Below, in pieces: positions 35,552 through 44,652 of a stretch of 49,390 bases of DNA (positions are counted from its first letter, which is position 1; each line of letters begins with the position of its first letter). This stretch comes from Balneolaceae bacterium (GTDB taxonomy: Bacteria > Bacteroidota > Rhodothermia > Balneolales > Balneolaceae). The notes beneath the pieces were generated by a model, which saw only the letters and a program-made list of their open reading frames with translations, did not search any database and was not told the DNA's origin. The stretch lies in contig REDT01000182.1 in the NCBI GenBank assembly GCA_007693295.1, positions 1-49,390 on the forward strand, read 5' to 3'. The translations under genes were made by a program, and so were the position numbers.

Positions 35552-36247
35552 ATGGAACGGGTTATAAAAAAGTATTATCCGAATGCTGAAACGGGTCGTG
35601 AGATCACGCGTTCGTGTATTAATAAACTTATTGATAAACATGGGTTTGATACTCAAAAAACAATTCTTGGAACGTCGGTTTGCAGCGATGAGATTGTTCG
35701 CACGTCAACGAATTTCAGGGATTACATAGATCATAAAAACCCTTTTTCGCTGGGTGGGCTGGGAGGCTTTCCGTTCACAGGAACCACCGGTTTTGGCGCC
35801 TTTGCCGCACATATTCCCGATAACGGGTATGCAATTATCGAATATGGCCCTCATATCGGGGTGTCGAAAACAGGTGCCGTTGGTAATGTGCAGCGCATGG
35901 GGCAAACACTTGAAACCACCTGTTGCGGCGCATTAAAAGCTTCGGTTAACGACATCCTGAAGAAGCAGGCCGGAACAAAAGACAGTGACCTGGATTATCA
36001 GCAGTGGAAACTGGAGGAGCAGCTATTACCCGCAGCAGAAGATATTGGTAAACACGAAGTGCCTCTTGTTGCGGCAACAGATGTAATGTATCAGCAAATT
36101 GATAAACGCATTAAAGAATTGCTGAAGAAGAGTGCCGGGAGTTTTAAGAACACTACCGTTGTACTAATTGGCGGTATAATTATAAACACAGATTTTGAAC
36201 TGCCTGATTGGTTCGACCTCAGGGAGTTTTCAGTAGAGATATTTTAA
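35552..36247 (+). CDS. LCIB/C-family beta-type carbonic anhydrase
   Basis: The 231-residue protein resembles the limiting-CO2-inducible LCIB/LCIC proteins of algae and their bacterial homologues. Conserved blocks are GTSVCSDEIVR (Cys44, Asp46, Arg50), FSLGGLGGFPFTGTTGFGAF, HIPDNGYAIIEYGPHIGVS (His101) and TTCCGALKAS (Cys124/Cys125). A Cys-His-Cys zinc site with an Asp-Arg dyad is the beta-carbonic-anhydrase pattern, so CO2/bicarbonate interconversion is likely. There is no signal peptide, so it is cytoplasmic. No carboxysome, Rubisco or bicarbonate transporter gene is nearby, so the role is probably supplying bicarbonate to carboxylases or pH control. Confidence 0.8.
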   Translation: MERVIKKYYPNAETGREITRSCINKLIDKHGFDTQKTILGTSVCSDEIVRTSTNFRDYIDHKNPFSLGGLGGFPFTGTTGFGAFAAHIPDNGYAIIEYGPHIGVSKTGAVGNVQRMGQTLETTCCGALKASVNDILKKQAGTKDSDLDYQQWKLEEQLLPAAEDIGKHEVPLVAATDVMYQQIDKRIKELLKKSAGSFKNTTVVLIGGIIINTDFELPDWFDLREFSVEIF

Positions 36248-36270
36248 ATAAATATATAAACACAGTAGTA

Positions 36271-37443
36271 ATGGATAAGAAACGAAACGATAACAGACCG
36301 AACGCAGAACGAGAGGAGTCTTCGGGCCAGACACAATGGCCATGGGACAAAAAGAAGTCAGCTTCATCGAAGAAGGAAATCAAACCACCGAAAAGAAGCG
36401 ATGAGAAGGTGGGAAAAAAGGAGCGCAGCGAGGATAAGCCTAAATTCGAGGATAAGAAGAGGCCTTCTGTAAGAACAGAGAGAGAAGAAACCTCATCCGG
36501 TGAGAAAAAGCCACGCGGCGGGCAGCGTCCCATGAAGTCAAAACAGATGCCCAAGAGTTTTGAAAATGTTGGCAAGCGTCGAAGCGACAGCAAAAGCGAT
36601 AAAGATGGTAATCGTAAGACCCGTTCCTACCCCAAGGGACGCAAGTCATCCTCATCACCGGCCACATCAAACCGGGCTGACCAGGAACCCTATCTTAAAG
36701 ATGAGATTCGGCTAAATAAGTTTATGGCTCATGCCGGACTCTGTTCGCGAAGAGAAGCGGATCAATATATTGAGGCGGGTAAAGTGAGGGTAAATGGAGT
36801 AGTTGTGACCGAGTTGGGTGTAAAAGTGAAGCCCACCGACAATGTAGAAGTTGAAAAGCAAAAACTGTCGCTGGAACCTTTTGTTTACATTCTGTTGAAT
36901 AAAGGTAAAGATACCATCAGTACCACTGATGATGAGAAAGACAGGAACACGGTAATGAATGCTATTGAAGACGCAACCGGTTACAGAGTCTATCCGGTGG
37001 GAAGGCTCGATCGCAATACAATGGGCCTGTTACTGCTCAGCAATGATGGAGATCTTGCCTATAGATTGATGCATCCGAGTTACCAGGTAAAGAAAACCTA
37101 TGAAGTGACAGCTAACCGTCCATTGACCGAACAGGAGGTGGCGAACCTGAGTGGTACTCTTGAACTTGAAGACGGGCCGGTTCAGGCTAAAAGTGTAAAG
37201 CAGGATCCTCTTAATCCGGCCGTTGTAGTCATTTCCGTATTTGAAGGGCGTAATCACCTCATTCGCAGAATGATTGCCCAGATCGGAGCTGACGTTGACC
37301 GGTTAAAGAGAATCCGTTATGCAGGCCTCACTGATAATGATTTGCGCGTAGGCCGATGGCGATATTTAAAACAGAAAGAGATTAATGATCTTCGCAAGCT
37401 TGTTAAACTTGATACACTTGATTTTAACAGGGACGCATCATGA
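36271..37443 (+). CDS. rluB: ribosomal RNA pseudouridine synthase (RluB/RsuA family) with long basic N-terminal extension
   Basis: The 390-residue protein has a 140-residue N-terminal extension rich in Lys, Ser, Arg and Glu, surely disordered. An S4 RNA-binding domain follows at 146-194 (IRLNKFMAHAGLCSRREAD), then the RsuA-type catalytic domain with GRLDRNTMGLLLLSNDGDL (catalytic Asp247) and GRNHLIRRMIAQIG. It modifies uridine in ribosomal RNA. An ATG at 36208 would overlap the carbonic anhydrase gene by 40 bases. I chose ATG 36271, which starts the MDKKRNDNRPN lysine-rich tail. It overlaps the following hydrolase gene by four bases. Confidence 0.9.
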   Translation: MDKKRNDNRPNAEREESSGQTQWPWDKKKSASSKKEIKPPKRSDEKVGKKERSEDKPKFEDKKRPSVRTEREETSSGEKKPRGGQRPMKSKQMPKSFENVGKRRSDSKSDKDGNRKTRSYPKGRKSSSSPATSNRADQEPYLKDEIRLNKFMAHAGLCSRREADQYIEAGKVRVNGVVVTELGVKVKPTDNVEVEKQKLSLEPFVYILLNKGKDTISTTDDEKDRNTVMNAIEDATGYRVYPVGRLDRNTMGLLLLSNDGDLAYRLMHPSYQVKKTYEVTANRPLTEQEVANLSGTLELEDGPVQAKSVKQDPLNPAVVVISVFEGRNHLIRRMIAQIGADVDRLKRIRYAGLTDNDLRVGRWRYLKQKEINDLRKLVKLDTLDFNRDAS

Positions 37444-38315
37444 GTTATAACAGTATTACAAAACAGGTGGGTTCTATCCCATCAACTGAAAACCTGCCGA
37501 TTTATTACGATCTCTACGCACCTGTAACAACCCCGGGTTCTATTCTCCCGGTAATATTGTTTTTGCACGGTTTTAAAGGCTTTAAAGATTGGGGGGCATT
37601 TCCCGACGCATGCGAAGAGCTTGCAAGGGCAGGGTTCGCCGTGATATCCTTCAATTTCTCGCTGAATGGCATTGGTAAGAATATGCTGGAATTTGATGAA
37701 CCTGAGCATTTTGCACGAGAGACACTTAGCCAGGATCTAAATGATGTTGGCTCGATAATTGAAGCGATCAAAAACAAAGATATCAAAAGTGATAAGATTG
37801 TTCTGGATACCGACCGGATCGGTATTATTGGCCACTCGAGAGGTGGGCACACTGCCGTAACTGCCGCAGCTGATTACTCAGAGATTCATTGTCTTGTGAC
37901 CTGGAGTGCCGTTTCTGACTACAACTCCCGCTGGAGCAAGAAGATGATTAAGGATTGGGAGACCAACGGGTTTACTGAAATTGAAAATTCCCGAACCGGT
38001 CAGATATTAAAGGTCGATAAGGTCGTATATGAAGACGCTCTTAAAAATGCCGACCATTTAATGGCTATTCGGCGGGTACAGGAACTTCACATACCATCGA
38101 TGTTTATTGCCGGCAAGGATGATGAGTCCGTTCCGTTTAGGGATACGGAGAAGTTGTACCGTAAATCCCCCTCTGACGATAAAGAAATACGACTGATTCA
38201 GGGAGCCGGACATACCTTTGGTGTTTCTCATCCGTTTGAAGAGGAAGATTTTCCATCTGAATTTGCTGAGGTACTCGATTTTACAGAAGGCTGGTTTCTT
38301 GAGTATCTAAGATAA
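37440..38315 (+). CDS. alpha/beta hydrolase (dienelactone-hydrolase-like)
   Basis: This is a 291-residue cytoplasmic alpha/beta hydrolase without signal peptide. The oxyanion-strand motif is LFLHGFKGFKDWG, the nucleophile elbow GHSRGGH, the acid is in GKDDESVPF, and the catalytic His is in QGAGHTFG. The fold is clear but the substrate is not. The ATGA overlap with the pseudouridine synthase gene shows translational coupling. A TPR protein follows after 10 bases. Confidence 0.85.
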   Translation: MSYNSITKQVGSIPSTENLPIYYDLYAPVTTPGSILPVILFLHGFKGFKDWGAFPDACEELARAGFAVISFNFSLNGIGKNMLEFDEPEHFARETLSQDLNDVGSIIEAIKNKDIKSDKIVLDTDRIGIIGHSRGGHTAVTAAADYSEIHCLVTWSAVSDYNSRWSKKMIKDWETNGFTEIENSRTGQILKVDKVVYEDALKNADHLMAIRRVQELHIPSMFIAGKDDESVPFRDTEKLYRKSPSDDKEIRLIQGAGHTFGVSHPFEEEDFPSEFAEVLDFTEGWFLEYLR

Positions 38316-38325
38316 ATGAAACTTC

Positions 38326-39492
38326 ATGAAGCGGTTACTAAGCATTATAGTTGTTCTGAGCCTGGGGGCTGTCGGCCCGGTTATATCTACTGTACAGGCT
38401 CAAACATTTAAACTGATCGAAGATCCACTGTTCCGGGATCATGCGCGTTCTGCAATCGATTCGCTTTACAATCGCAATAACGAAGCGGCGCGTGATATTC
38501 TGGAGCCATGGCGGGAGACGTTTAGCGATCACCCTATTTGGTCGCTTTGGGATGGAATGGAGCTCTGGTGGGATATTCTGGAAGATTTGACCGACCGGCA
38601 AAACGACGAAGAGTTTTTTCACAGGATGAAGAAGGCCGATTATGATGCCGCACAGGTCCTGAGAAGAGAATCGGACCATCCGGATGCACTCATAATCCGG
38701 GCTGTGGCCAATGGCTATACTGCCCGCCATCACTCTAACCGTGGAGATTGGCTCACCAGCGTAAACATTGGCCGGCGCGCTTACCAGGCATATACGCGCC
38801 TTATGGAAGTGACCCCCGATTTGCCCGATAATGATTTCGCTGAGGGTATGAAGCGCTATTATGCCGCATACCTACCCGAAAACTTTCCTGTTGTGAGAGC
38901 TGTGTCGTGGTTCCTTCCCGACGGAGATAAAGAGGGGGGATTAAACTCACTGAGAAAAGCGTCAGATCATGGGATTTTTGCCCGGCCGGAAGCCACCTAC
39001 TTTTTAGGAAATATCCTGTTGAATTACGAGGGGCGCACTTCAGAAGCCGCGGTCTATTTCAGAACCCTCGTAGAGCGATATCCGAATAATGGCTATTATC
39101 GAAGACTTTATGTGAGGTCTCTTACCCAGATGCGTAATTATGATGAGGCACTCAAAGCGGCTGAGGAGGCTCTGGCACATTGGGAGGAACTGCATCCGGG
39201 TGAGCGAGATGTGTTTCATGAGGAGATTTACCACTGGCTGGGAAGGGCACAGTACTATTCGGATTTACCGGAACAGGCTTTAGATTCATTCACCAAGTCG
39301 TATGAAATCAGTTCTGAACTGCCCAATAACAGAGATCGGGAGTTCAGAACGCTCTCGGCATACTTCGCAGGAATCGCCTATGAGAGCATAGATAACAGGC
39401 AAGAGGCTCGAAGGTATTACGAGTATGTACTGAACCAGAGAGTGGGAGATGAAGCAAAAAAAAGAGCCCGGGAACGTCTTCAGAGTTTATAA
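38326..39492 (+). CDS. exported tetratricopeptide-repeat protein
   Basis: The 388-residue protein has a signal peptide (MKRLLSIIVVLSLG..., cleavage near VQAQ) followed by helical repeats. TPR-type helices are clear in the C-terminal half (for example NYDEALKAAEEALAHWEEL, PEQALDSFTKSYEISSE, NRQEARRYYEYVLNQ). Such proteins are scaffolds in the periplasm or at the outer membrane. No partner can be named. It is the last gene of the plus-strand run and is convergent with the HTTM-like gene, 6 bases away. The palindrome AACCCGGGTT spans both stop codons. Confidence 0.8.
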   Translation: MKRLLSIIVVLSLGAVGPVISTVQAQTFKLIEDPLFRDHARSAIDSLYNRNNEAARDILEPWRETFSDHPIWSLWDGMELWWDILEDLTDRQNDEEFFHRMKKADYDAAQVLRRESDHPDALIIRAVANGYTARHHSNRGDWLTSVNIGRRAYQAYTRLMEVTPDLPDNDFAEGMKRYYAAYLPENFPVVRAVSWFLPDGDKEGGLNSLRKASDHGIFARPEATYFLGNILLNYEGRTSEAAVYFRTLVERYPNNGYYRRLYVRSLTQMRNYDEALKAAEEALAHWEELHPGERDVFHEEIYHWLGRAQYYSDLPEQALDSFTKSYEISSELPNNRDREFRTLSAYFAGIAYESIDNRQEARRYYEYVLNQRVGDEAKKRARERLQSL

Positions 39493-39498
39493 CCCGGG

Positions 39499-40389
39499 TT
39501 AAGCCCATCTTTTTATCATCTCGGGTGTCGTTTTTAAGTAGGTATCAATAACTCTGTACCAGGGGTATCCAACCAGGATAAGCTGAATTACAAAAGCGTC
39601 GAAACGTATATTCATCGTCAGGGTAATTCCAAAATGCATACCAATCAGCAGGGTTACGGTATAGGGGCGTAATTTTTTCCACCACATGGTAAAGCCAATA
39701 AATTCCGTCAACCAGCCGATGAGCAGAATTATTGATGCAACAGCAGTACTCCCCAGAGCCATTTGCTGCAGAAGATTCGGGTTATAAACTCCCTCTCTTG
39801 AGAGAATGTCGATACTCTTTTCACTGATCCACAGCCAGAGATGCCGGCCATCATACCAGTTAATTCCCGTTCCGATCAATTTTGCGAAGAAAGCAGACGT
39901 ATAGCCCAGGCCGATGAAAAAGATAATTGAACCCATTACAAATCGAGGCATCTGTTTCTGCCCCGGGAAAAATATGGCGCCAATAGCCAGGCAGAATACC
40001 GACATTCCGATCAGGTTTTGGCTGTGAGGTATTTCACCCTGTGAAAAGCGAATAACATATTGGAGATGGAAAAGTAAAATGATAACCATATAGAGCCACC
40101 TGGGCCCCATCCGGAAGAAGGCAATCACGATAAGCAGCGTGATCAAAGATGCATTAATCAGTGCCAGGTTATAATCAAAGAAAAGAGATACGTCAAAATA
40201 GTTTGCAATCCCCAGCGGCAACACTACTTCCATATTGCGAATCTGAGAGTAGATACCCCACTCCCAAACGAATTTAATGGTGTAGAAAACGATAAACGCC
40301 TCAAAGAGTTTGAAGAAGATCAGCTCTCCGGGTGTCTGCTCTCTGTCGGGTTCAAAAAGTTCTGCTCCTATTTTATGATACCATTTCAT
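39499..40389 (-). CDS. polytopic membrane protein, HTTM-like
   Basis: The 296-residue protein has about seven hydrophobic helices and a hydrophilic N-terminus with a conserved-looking ELFFEP-type start (IGAELFEPDREQTPGEL). The arrangement and motifs such as WYDGRHLWLW and EFIGFTMWW recall HTTM (vitamin-K-dependent-carboxylase-like) membrane proteins, but I cannot confirm catalytic residues. Its start overlaps the stop of the preceding 171-residue gene by four bases. The two form one unit. Confidence 0.6.
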   Translation of the reverse strand: MKWYHKIGAELFEPDREQTPGELIFFKLFEAFIVFYTIKFVWEWGIYSQIRNMEVVLPLGIANYFDVSLFFDYNLALINASLITLLIVIAFFRMGPRWLYMVIILLFHLQYVIRFSQGEIPHSQNLIGMSVFCLAIGAIFFPGQKQMPRFVMGSIIFFIGLGYTSAFFAKLIGTGINWYDGRHLWLWISEKSIDILSREGVYNPNLLQQMALGSTAVASIILLIGWLTEFIGFTMWWKKLRPYTVTLLIGMHFGITLTMNIRFDAFVIQLILVGYPWYRVIDTYLKTTPEMIKRWA

Positions 40390-40901
40390 TGCTGCCCCCC
40401 GCCAATATATCGTGAAGGGTCGAGATTTGGATTCTCAAAAACACCATCTTCGGTAACAAGGAGCCAGGGGACAATTTCAACGGCTACAGAATCTTTACCA
40501 ACCAGCTGTCCGTGAACTTTCACCGTCATCCACTTCATTCCATCTTTTGGATATGAGCCAAACATGTTGTTCAGCGCTGCTTTTCGGGGTTCAGTCCAGT
40601 GTTCTGTTTTGGAGATAAAATTGGAGAAATCGATTTGGTCTACCCCGTATTCTCTCACCGGAACAGGTGGCCACTGCCGGTTTTCAAGCGAGTGTTTCTC
40701 CCAGATCAGCTCTTCGGGCTGATCGGTTACATCCAGTACCATAGCCCGTGTCCATGGATTGCCGGCTTGTGAAAACATGGGATAGATGCTGAATGGCCAA
40801 AACTCACCCTCGTGAGTTGCAACCAGCAGTGCGTACACCAGAAGGATAATGCCTATCACCCTTATCCCTTTTTTTGTGGCTGTAATTTCCATAGAAATCA
40901 T
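40386..40901 (-). CDS. single-pass membrane protein, partner of the HTTM-like protein
   Basis: The 171-residue protein starts with a basic segment, has one membrane helix (about 13-28; VIGIILLVYALLVA) and a short HEGEFWPFSIYPMFSQ motif just outside the membrane, followed by a soluble domain of about 120 residues that is probably periplasmic. The WPFSxYPMFS motif recurs in small proteins next to HTTM-like genes, as I recall. Function unknown. It is coupled by an ATGA overlap to the next gene. Confidence 0.6.
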   Translation of the reverse strand: MISMEITATKKGIRVIGIILLVYALLVATHEGEFWPFSIYPMFSQAGNPWTRAMVLDVTDQPEELIWEKHSLENRQWPPVPVREYGVDQIDFSNFISKTEHWTEPRKAALNNMFGSYPKDGMKWMTVKVHGQLVGKDSVAVEIVPWLLVTEDGVFENPNLDPSRYIGGGQQ

Positions 40902-41267
40902 TGAATAAAAAGGTTTTAGACAACTTAAGAAATTCCATAAAAAAAGAAATAGTGTTTTCTGCTTTTCACACTGTAAATAATTTAAGTGTAGGTAAATTTA
41001 TTACAGTAAAGTGTAAATCAAACTTACTGTAACAAAGTTACGGTTTTAACAAATTTATAAATACGCCTTCGAATGTTGAGTCGTTTAAAATTAAATAATC
41101 TGACGGCACCGGGAGGCAGGGCGGTAATAACTTTTATGATATGATGTAAATTCCTGTCAAAAGCATATACTATCTGCTGTTTTATTTTAATGCAGCAGAT
41201 GACTGACTTAACTTTCATCGAAATTCCTTATTTTAGCCGACTTATATAGCGACCGTAAAATCGATAG
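40902..41267. other. divergent intergenic region with operator-like dyads
   Basis: This 366-base, AT-rich region separates the HTTM pair from the RND transporter gene. It contains the perfect inverted repeat TTACAGTAA (41001-41009)/TTACTGTAA (41024-41032) and, overlapping it, GTAAC-AAA-GTTAC (41029-41041). No gene is supported. The dyads may be operators for either flanking unit. Confidence 0.5.
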
Positions 41268-43778
41268 ATGCAAAAATTTATTCAATTCCTTAGACCACTT
41301 GTTGAACTTAATATCCGGCACCCCTACTGGGTACTGTCTATATCCGTAGTGCTTGCAATTGTAGCCGGCAGTTTCGCTTCAAATTTAACTGTGGATACCG
41401 ATATAGCAAACCTGCTGCCTTCAACCAATAAAAATGTGCAGGCACTTGAAAAGCTTCAGGATACTGCCGGTGGTGAAACCGAGATGCAGGTTGCAATAAA
41501 ATCGCCCGATTTTGAGGCAAATCTCAGGTTCGCAGAAATTTTGGCCGAAGAGAGTTTGAATCTCTACTACCCGCGGCATGGAAATAATTACTTTAGCCGG
41601 GCAGAGCTTCGAAGGGATACTGAAATTCTAAAAGATAACTCACTCTACCTGGCCACGATTCCGGAGCTGAGAGATATCATCCAATATCTCGAAGATGAAA
41701 TAGAGCAGGCCCGGCAGGAAGCCAATCCTTTCTTTATTGATTTCACAGACGATTTTGAAGATGATGAGGAGGCTGATGATCCGGATATTGATCGCTTCAG
41801 GGAGAGTTATGATGCGCTTATACCTTCAGAATACCCTGTTAATCAAGACAGTACAATCATAATCCTCACCCTCTATCCAACAGGTTCACAAAGCGATATC
41901 CGATATCTGGAGGATATGTTTAACGCGTATGGAGAGTTAATTGCATCCTACGATATTGCATCGTTTCATCCCGAAATGGAGGTGCAGTTTGGAGGCAGGC
42001 TTAAGAGACATCTCAATGAGTTTGAGTCTATCATGAATGATGTCTTTAACAGTTTCGGGCTTGGTATTTCAAGTGTGATTCTGCTCGTGATGTTCTATTT
42101 CTTCTTTAAAAAGTATATCAATTACAGGCGCGCTGACAAGAGAATTCAAAAACACCCTTTTCTTGCCCATGTAATACGAATGCCTGTTCCGGTATTGGTA
42201 ATTGGTATTCCTCTGCTTATCAGTTTGATGTGGACCTTTGGATTAACCTATCTGCAGCTTGGAGTTCTTAATACGATGACTTCGGTGCTGTTTGTGATCC
42301 TTTTTGGCCTGGGCATTGATTATGGAATTCACTACTACGCAAGGTATATAGAGTACCGTTCTGATGGGGAATCGATTAGAGATAGTGTTCTTCAGGCATA
42401 TGAACGTACCGGATCTGCAATTCTCGTGAGCGCCATTACAACGGCAATGGCACTATTTGTGTTAATTTTTGCAGATTTCAGAGGCTTTTCTGAATTTGGT
42501 TTTATCGCCGGTACCGGGATTCTGTTTGCAGTATTCTGTATGCTCTTTATACTTCCTTCAATTTTGGTCATTTTTGAAAAATGGAACTGGATTATCCTCA
42601 ATCCCAAGGCAGAATCGTATGTAAAAACCTCACGGATAAAGCGTTATCCCTATGCCCGTTCGATCGTTTTTTCAGGACTGCTTTTGTCGGCAGTGGTCAT
42701 TCTTTTTTCCGGTAATCTGCGATTTGAATACCAATTTGGAAATCTAGAGCCTACTTTTCCCGAATATGAACAATTCCGTGAGTTTGTGCGCGGTGTGGAT
42801 GAAACGGGGCGCAGAAATCCGGCATATATTATTGCGGATACAGATGATGATGTTTTTGAAATCATTGAAATTCTGAGAGAACGAAAAAGAGACAATCCGG
42901 AAACCTTGATCCGCGAAGTTGAAGCTCTTCAGGAGCGATTTCCACCCACTCGTGATCTTGCAGAAGTTAAACTGGAATACATTTCAGAAGTTCGCAGATT
43001 ACTTCAAAACGATTTTATAGTAGATCAGGAAAGTGAGAATCTGGATATCTTGCGAAGGGGTTCACAAACCACAGAACCACTGGATGAAGATAAGATACCC
43101 GACTTTCTGAAAAACCGATTTATGACGCGTGATGGTGAAATTGGAAGGTTTGTCATTATCTATCCAAATGAGAGCCTTGCAGATGGCCTGAAGTCGATCG
43201 CCTTTAAAGAGGAGATAGGTGAAGTTACCCTTGAAAGCGGAAAAACCTACCATGCCGGGAGCACATCAATTGTGGCAGCATCCATGCTTGATCTGATGAG
43301 GACTGAAAGTCCATATATGGTTATTGCTACTTTTATTGTAGTATTTTTCCTGATATGGTTCTCATTTAGAAACCTGAAGTGGGCTCTCATAGCGCTAATC
43401 CCTTTAATTATCGGATTGACATGGCTTTTCGGAATTATGCTGATTTTCGGACTTAAGTTTAACTTCTATAACCTGGTGGTACTGCCGGCAATTTTAGGAA
43501 TTGGATGTGACAATGGTGTTCACCTTGCCCATCGCTACAGAGACGAGGGCCGAAAGAGCATGTGGGATGTGCTTTCAAGTACAGGGCAGCATATAAGTAT
43601 AGGTTCGCTTACCACCATGATGGGATTTGCAGGCCTGCTCTTTACCAATCACCCCGGCCTTCAGTCTATTGGAATAATGGCCGTGGTGGGAATAGGCATG
43701 ACGCTGATTTCTGCTCTCACGTTCCTGCCCTCGATGGTGCAGTACCTCGAAGACAAAAATAAGCTACACGACTCTTAA
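41268..43778 (+). CDS. RND/MMPL-family transporter
   Basis: The 836-residue inner-membrane protein has two repeated halves. Each starts with one membrane helix, then a large periplasmic loop, then five helices (helix 1 at about 20-40; first helix bundle about 255-425; second half from about 460 with its bundle at about 690-825). Sequence blocks such as FGLGIDYGIHYYARYIEYR and ILGIGCDNGVHLAHRYRDEG carry the acidic proton-relay positions typical of MMPL/HpnN-type RND exporters. These export lipids or other hydrophobic compounds, and no adaptor or outer-membrane partner is nearby. Substrate unknown. Confidence 0.88.
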   Translation: MQKFIQFLRPLVELNIRHPYWVLSISVVLAIVAGSFASNLTVDTDIANLLPSTNKNVQALEKLQDTAGGETEMQVAIKSPDFEANLRFAEILAEESLNLYYPRHGNNYFSRAELRRDTEILKDNSLYLATIPELRDIIQYLEDEIEQARQEANPFFIDFTDDFEDDEEADDPDIDRFRESYDALIPSEYPVNQDSTIIILTLYPTGSQSDIRYLEDMFNAYGELIASYDIASFHPEMEVQFGGRLKRHLNEFESIMNDVFNSFGLGISSVILLVMFYFFFKKYINYRRADKRIQKHPFLAHVIRMPVPVLVIGIPLLISLMWTFGLTYLQLGVLNTMTSVLFVILFGLGIDYGIHYYARYIEYRSDGESIRDSVLQAYERTGSAILVSAITTAMALFVLIFADFRGFSEFGFIAGTGILFAVFCMLFILPSILVIFEKWNWIILNPKAESYVKTSRIKRYPYARSIVFSGLLLSAVVILFSGNLRFEYQFGNLEPTFPEYEQFREFVRGVDETGRRNPAYIIADTDDDVFEIIEILRERKRDNPETLIREVEALQERFPPTRDLAEVKLEYISEVRRLLQNDFIVDQESENLDILRRGSQTTEPLDEDKIPDFLKNRFMTRDGEIGRFVIIYPNESLADGLKSIAFKEEIGEVTLESGKTYHAGSTSIVAASMLDLMRTESPYMVIATFIVVFFLIWFSFRNLKWALIALIPLIIGLTWLFGIMLIFGLKFNFYNLVVLPAILGIGCDNGVHLAHRYRDEGRKSMWDVLSSTGQHISIGSLTTMMGFAGLLFTNHPGLQSIGIMAVVGIGMTLISALTFLPSMVQYLEDKNKLHDS

Positions 43779-43805
43779 CACGGTACACGGTACACGGTGC
43801 ACGGT
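43778..43805 (+). repeat. heptad repeat array, forward arm
   Basis: Four tandem 7-bp units ACACGGT, ACACGGT, ACACGGT, GCACGGT begin inside the last base of the transporter stop codon. The array is matched by a degenerate inverted array at 43858-43913. Confidence 0.85.
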
Positions 43806-43857
43806 GGATGCATACCGTTATTTGAATAGATCAGCTATTTTAAGGCAGTAGGCTTGA

Positions 43858-43913
43858 AACGTTAAACGTAGCGCCGTGTCCCGTGAACCCTGCACCTTGT
43901 GCCTTGAAACATG
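43858..43913 (-). repeat. heptad repeat array, reverse arm reaching the recO start codon
   Basis: Eight consecutive 7-bp units are visible on the plus strand: AACGTTA, AACGTAG, CGCCGTG, TCCCGTG, AACCCTG, CACCTTG, TGCCTTG and AAACATG. The last contains the recO ATG. Read on the minus strand they resemble CACGGTG, the unit of the forward arm, so transcript pairing between the arms is possible. Confidence 0.65.
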
Positions 43914-44651
43914 ATTACAAAAACAGAAGCCATTGTATTGAGAGCCATAGACTACCAGGAGTCGAGCCTGATAGCTACTCTGTTTACCCGGAAGCACGGG
44001 AAGATTGCGGTGATCGCCAAGGGTGCCAGAAAGCCAAAAAGTAAATTTGCGGCATTTCTCGTGCCGGGCCAGATTCTGGAAGTGATCTATTACATGAAGA
44101 CCAGCCGGTCTGTTCAAACTCTTTCAGATGCATCCTATCTTGAAAAGCTGGATCAGCTGCGTGTTGATCTTGAAAAGATGGCACTCACCGTAACAACGCT
44201 CGAACTTACCTCACAGCTGCTGCACGATAATGAGGTGAACGAACCTGTCTTCAATTTCTTTTTGAAAATGCTGCCGTGGTTAAACAATCGGGAAAAGGTG
44301 AACAGGGCAATTTTTCCCTACATTCAGATACGTTTGGCCCAATTATTGGGTATAGGACTTCAATTTGATGAGCAGCCGGGAACGGAATCGGGAAATGGGT
44401 ATATAAATATTGTATCGGGTACGTTATCACATGAAGCACTGGAGAGTGAGGCGATACTTTTAACACCTCTTCAATTTGCGTTTGTCCGTGAATCGCTGCA
44501 TTCTATGAATTCAGCCATTTTTGAAAAAGATTTTAAAAAAAATGAACTAACGAAGCTGATTGAGTATTTAGATAGATACTTTCGGTACCATATTGAAGGC
44601 ATCAGGCCAAGAAAGTCGGATGCTGTATTTGAGCAGATTTTAAAAGACTGA
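43911..44651 (+). CDS. recO: DNA repair protein RecO
   Basis: The 246-residue protein has the RecO N-terminal OB fold (ITKTEAIVLRAIDYQESSLIATLFTR with KHGKIAVIAKGARKPKSK) and the helical C-terminal domain. RecO acts with RecR to load RecA at gaps covered by SSB. The four-cysteine zinc motif of some RecO proteins is absent. It is followed by the protease gene after one base, so they are cotranscribed. Its start lies within a heptad repeat array that may form a hairpin over the translation start. Confidence 0.92.
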   Translation: MITKTEAIVLRAIDYQESSLIATLFTRKHGKIAVIAKGARKPKSKFAAFLVPGQILEVIYYMKTSRSVQTLSDASYLEKLDQLRVDLEKMALTVTTLELTSQLLHDNEVNEPVFNFFLKMLPWLNNREKVNRAIFPYIQIRLAQLLGIGLQFDEQPGTESGNGYINIVSGTLSHEALESEAILLTPLQFAFVRESLHSMNSAIFEKDFKKNELTKLIEYLDRYFRYHIEGIRPRKSDAVFEQILKD

Positions 44652-44652
44652 C

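Noticed and set aside
43778-43913. CRISPR-like array
   Set aside because: The unit is only 7 bp, has no spacers and no cas genes are present.
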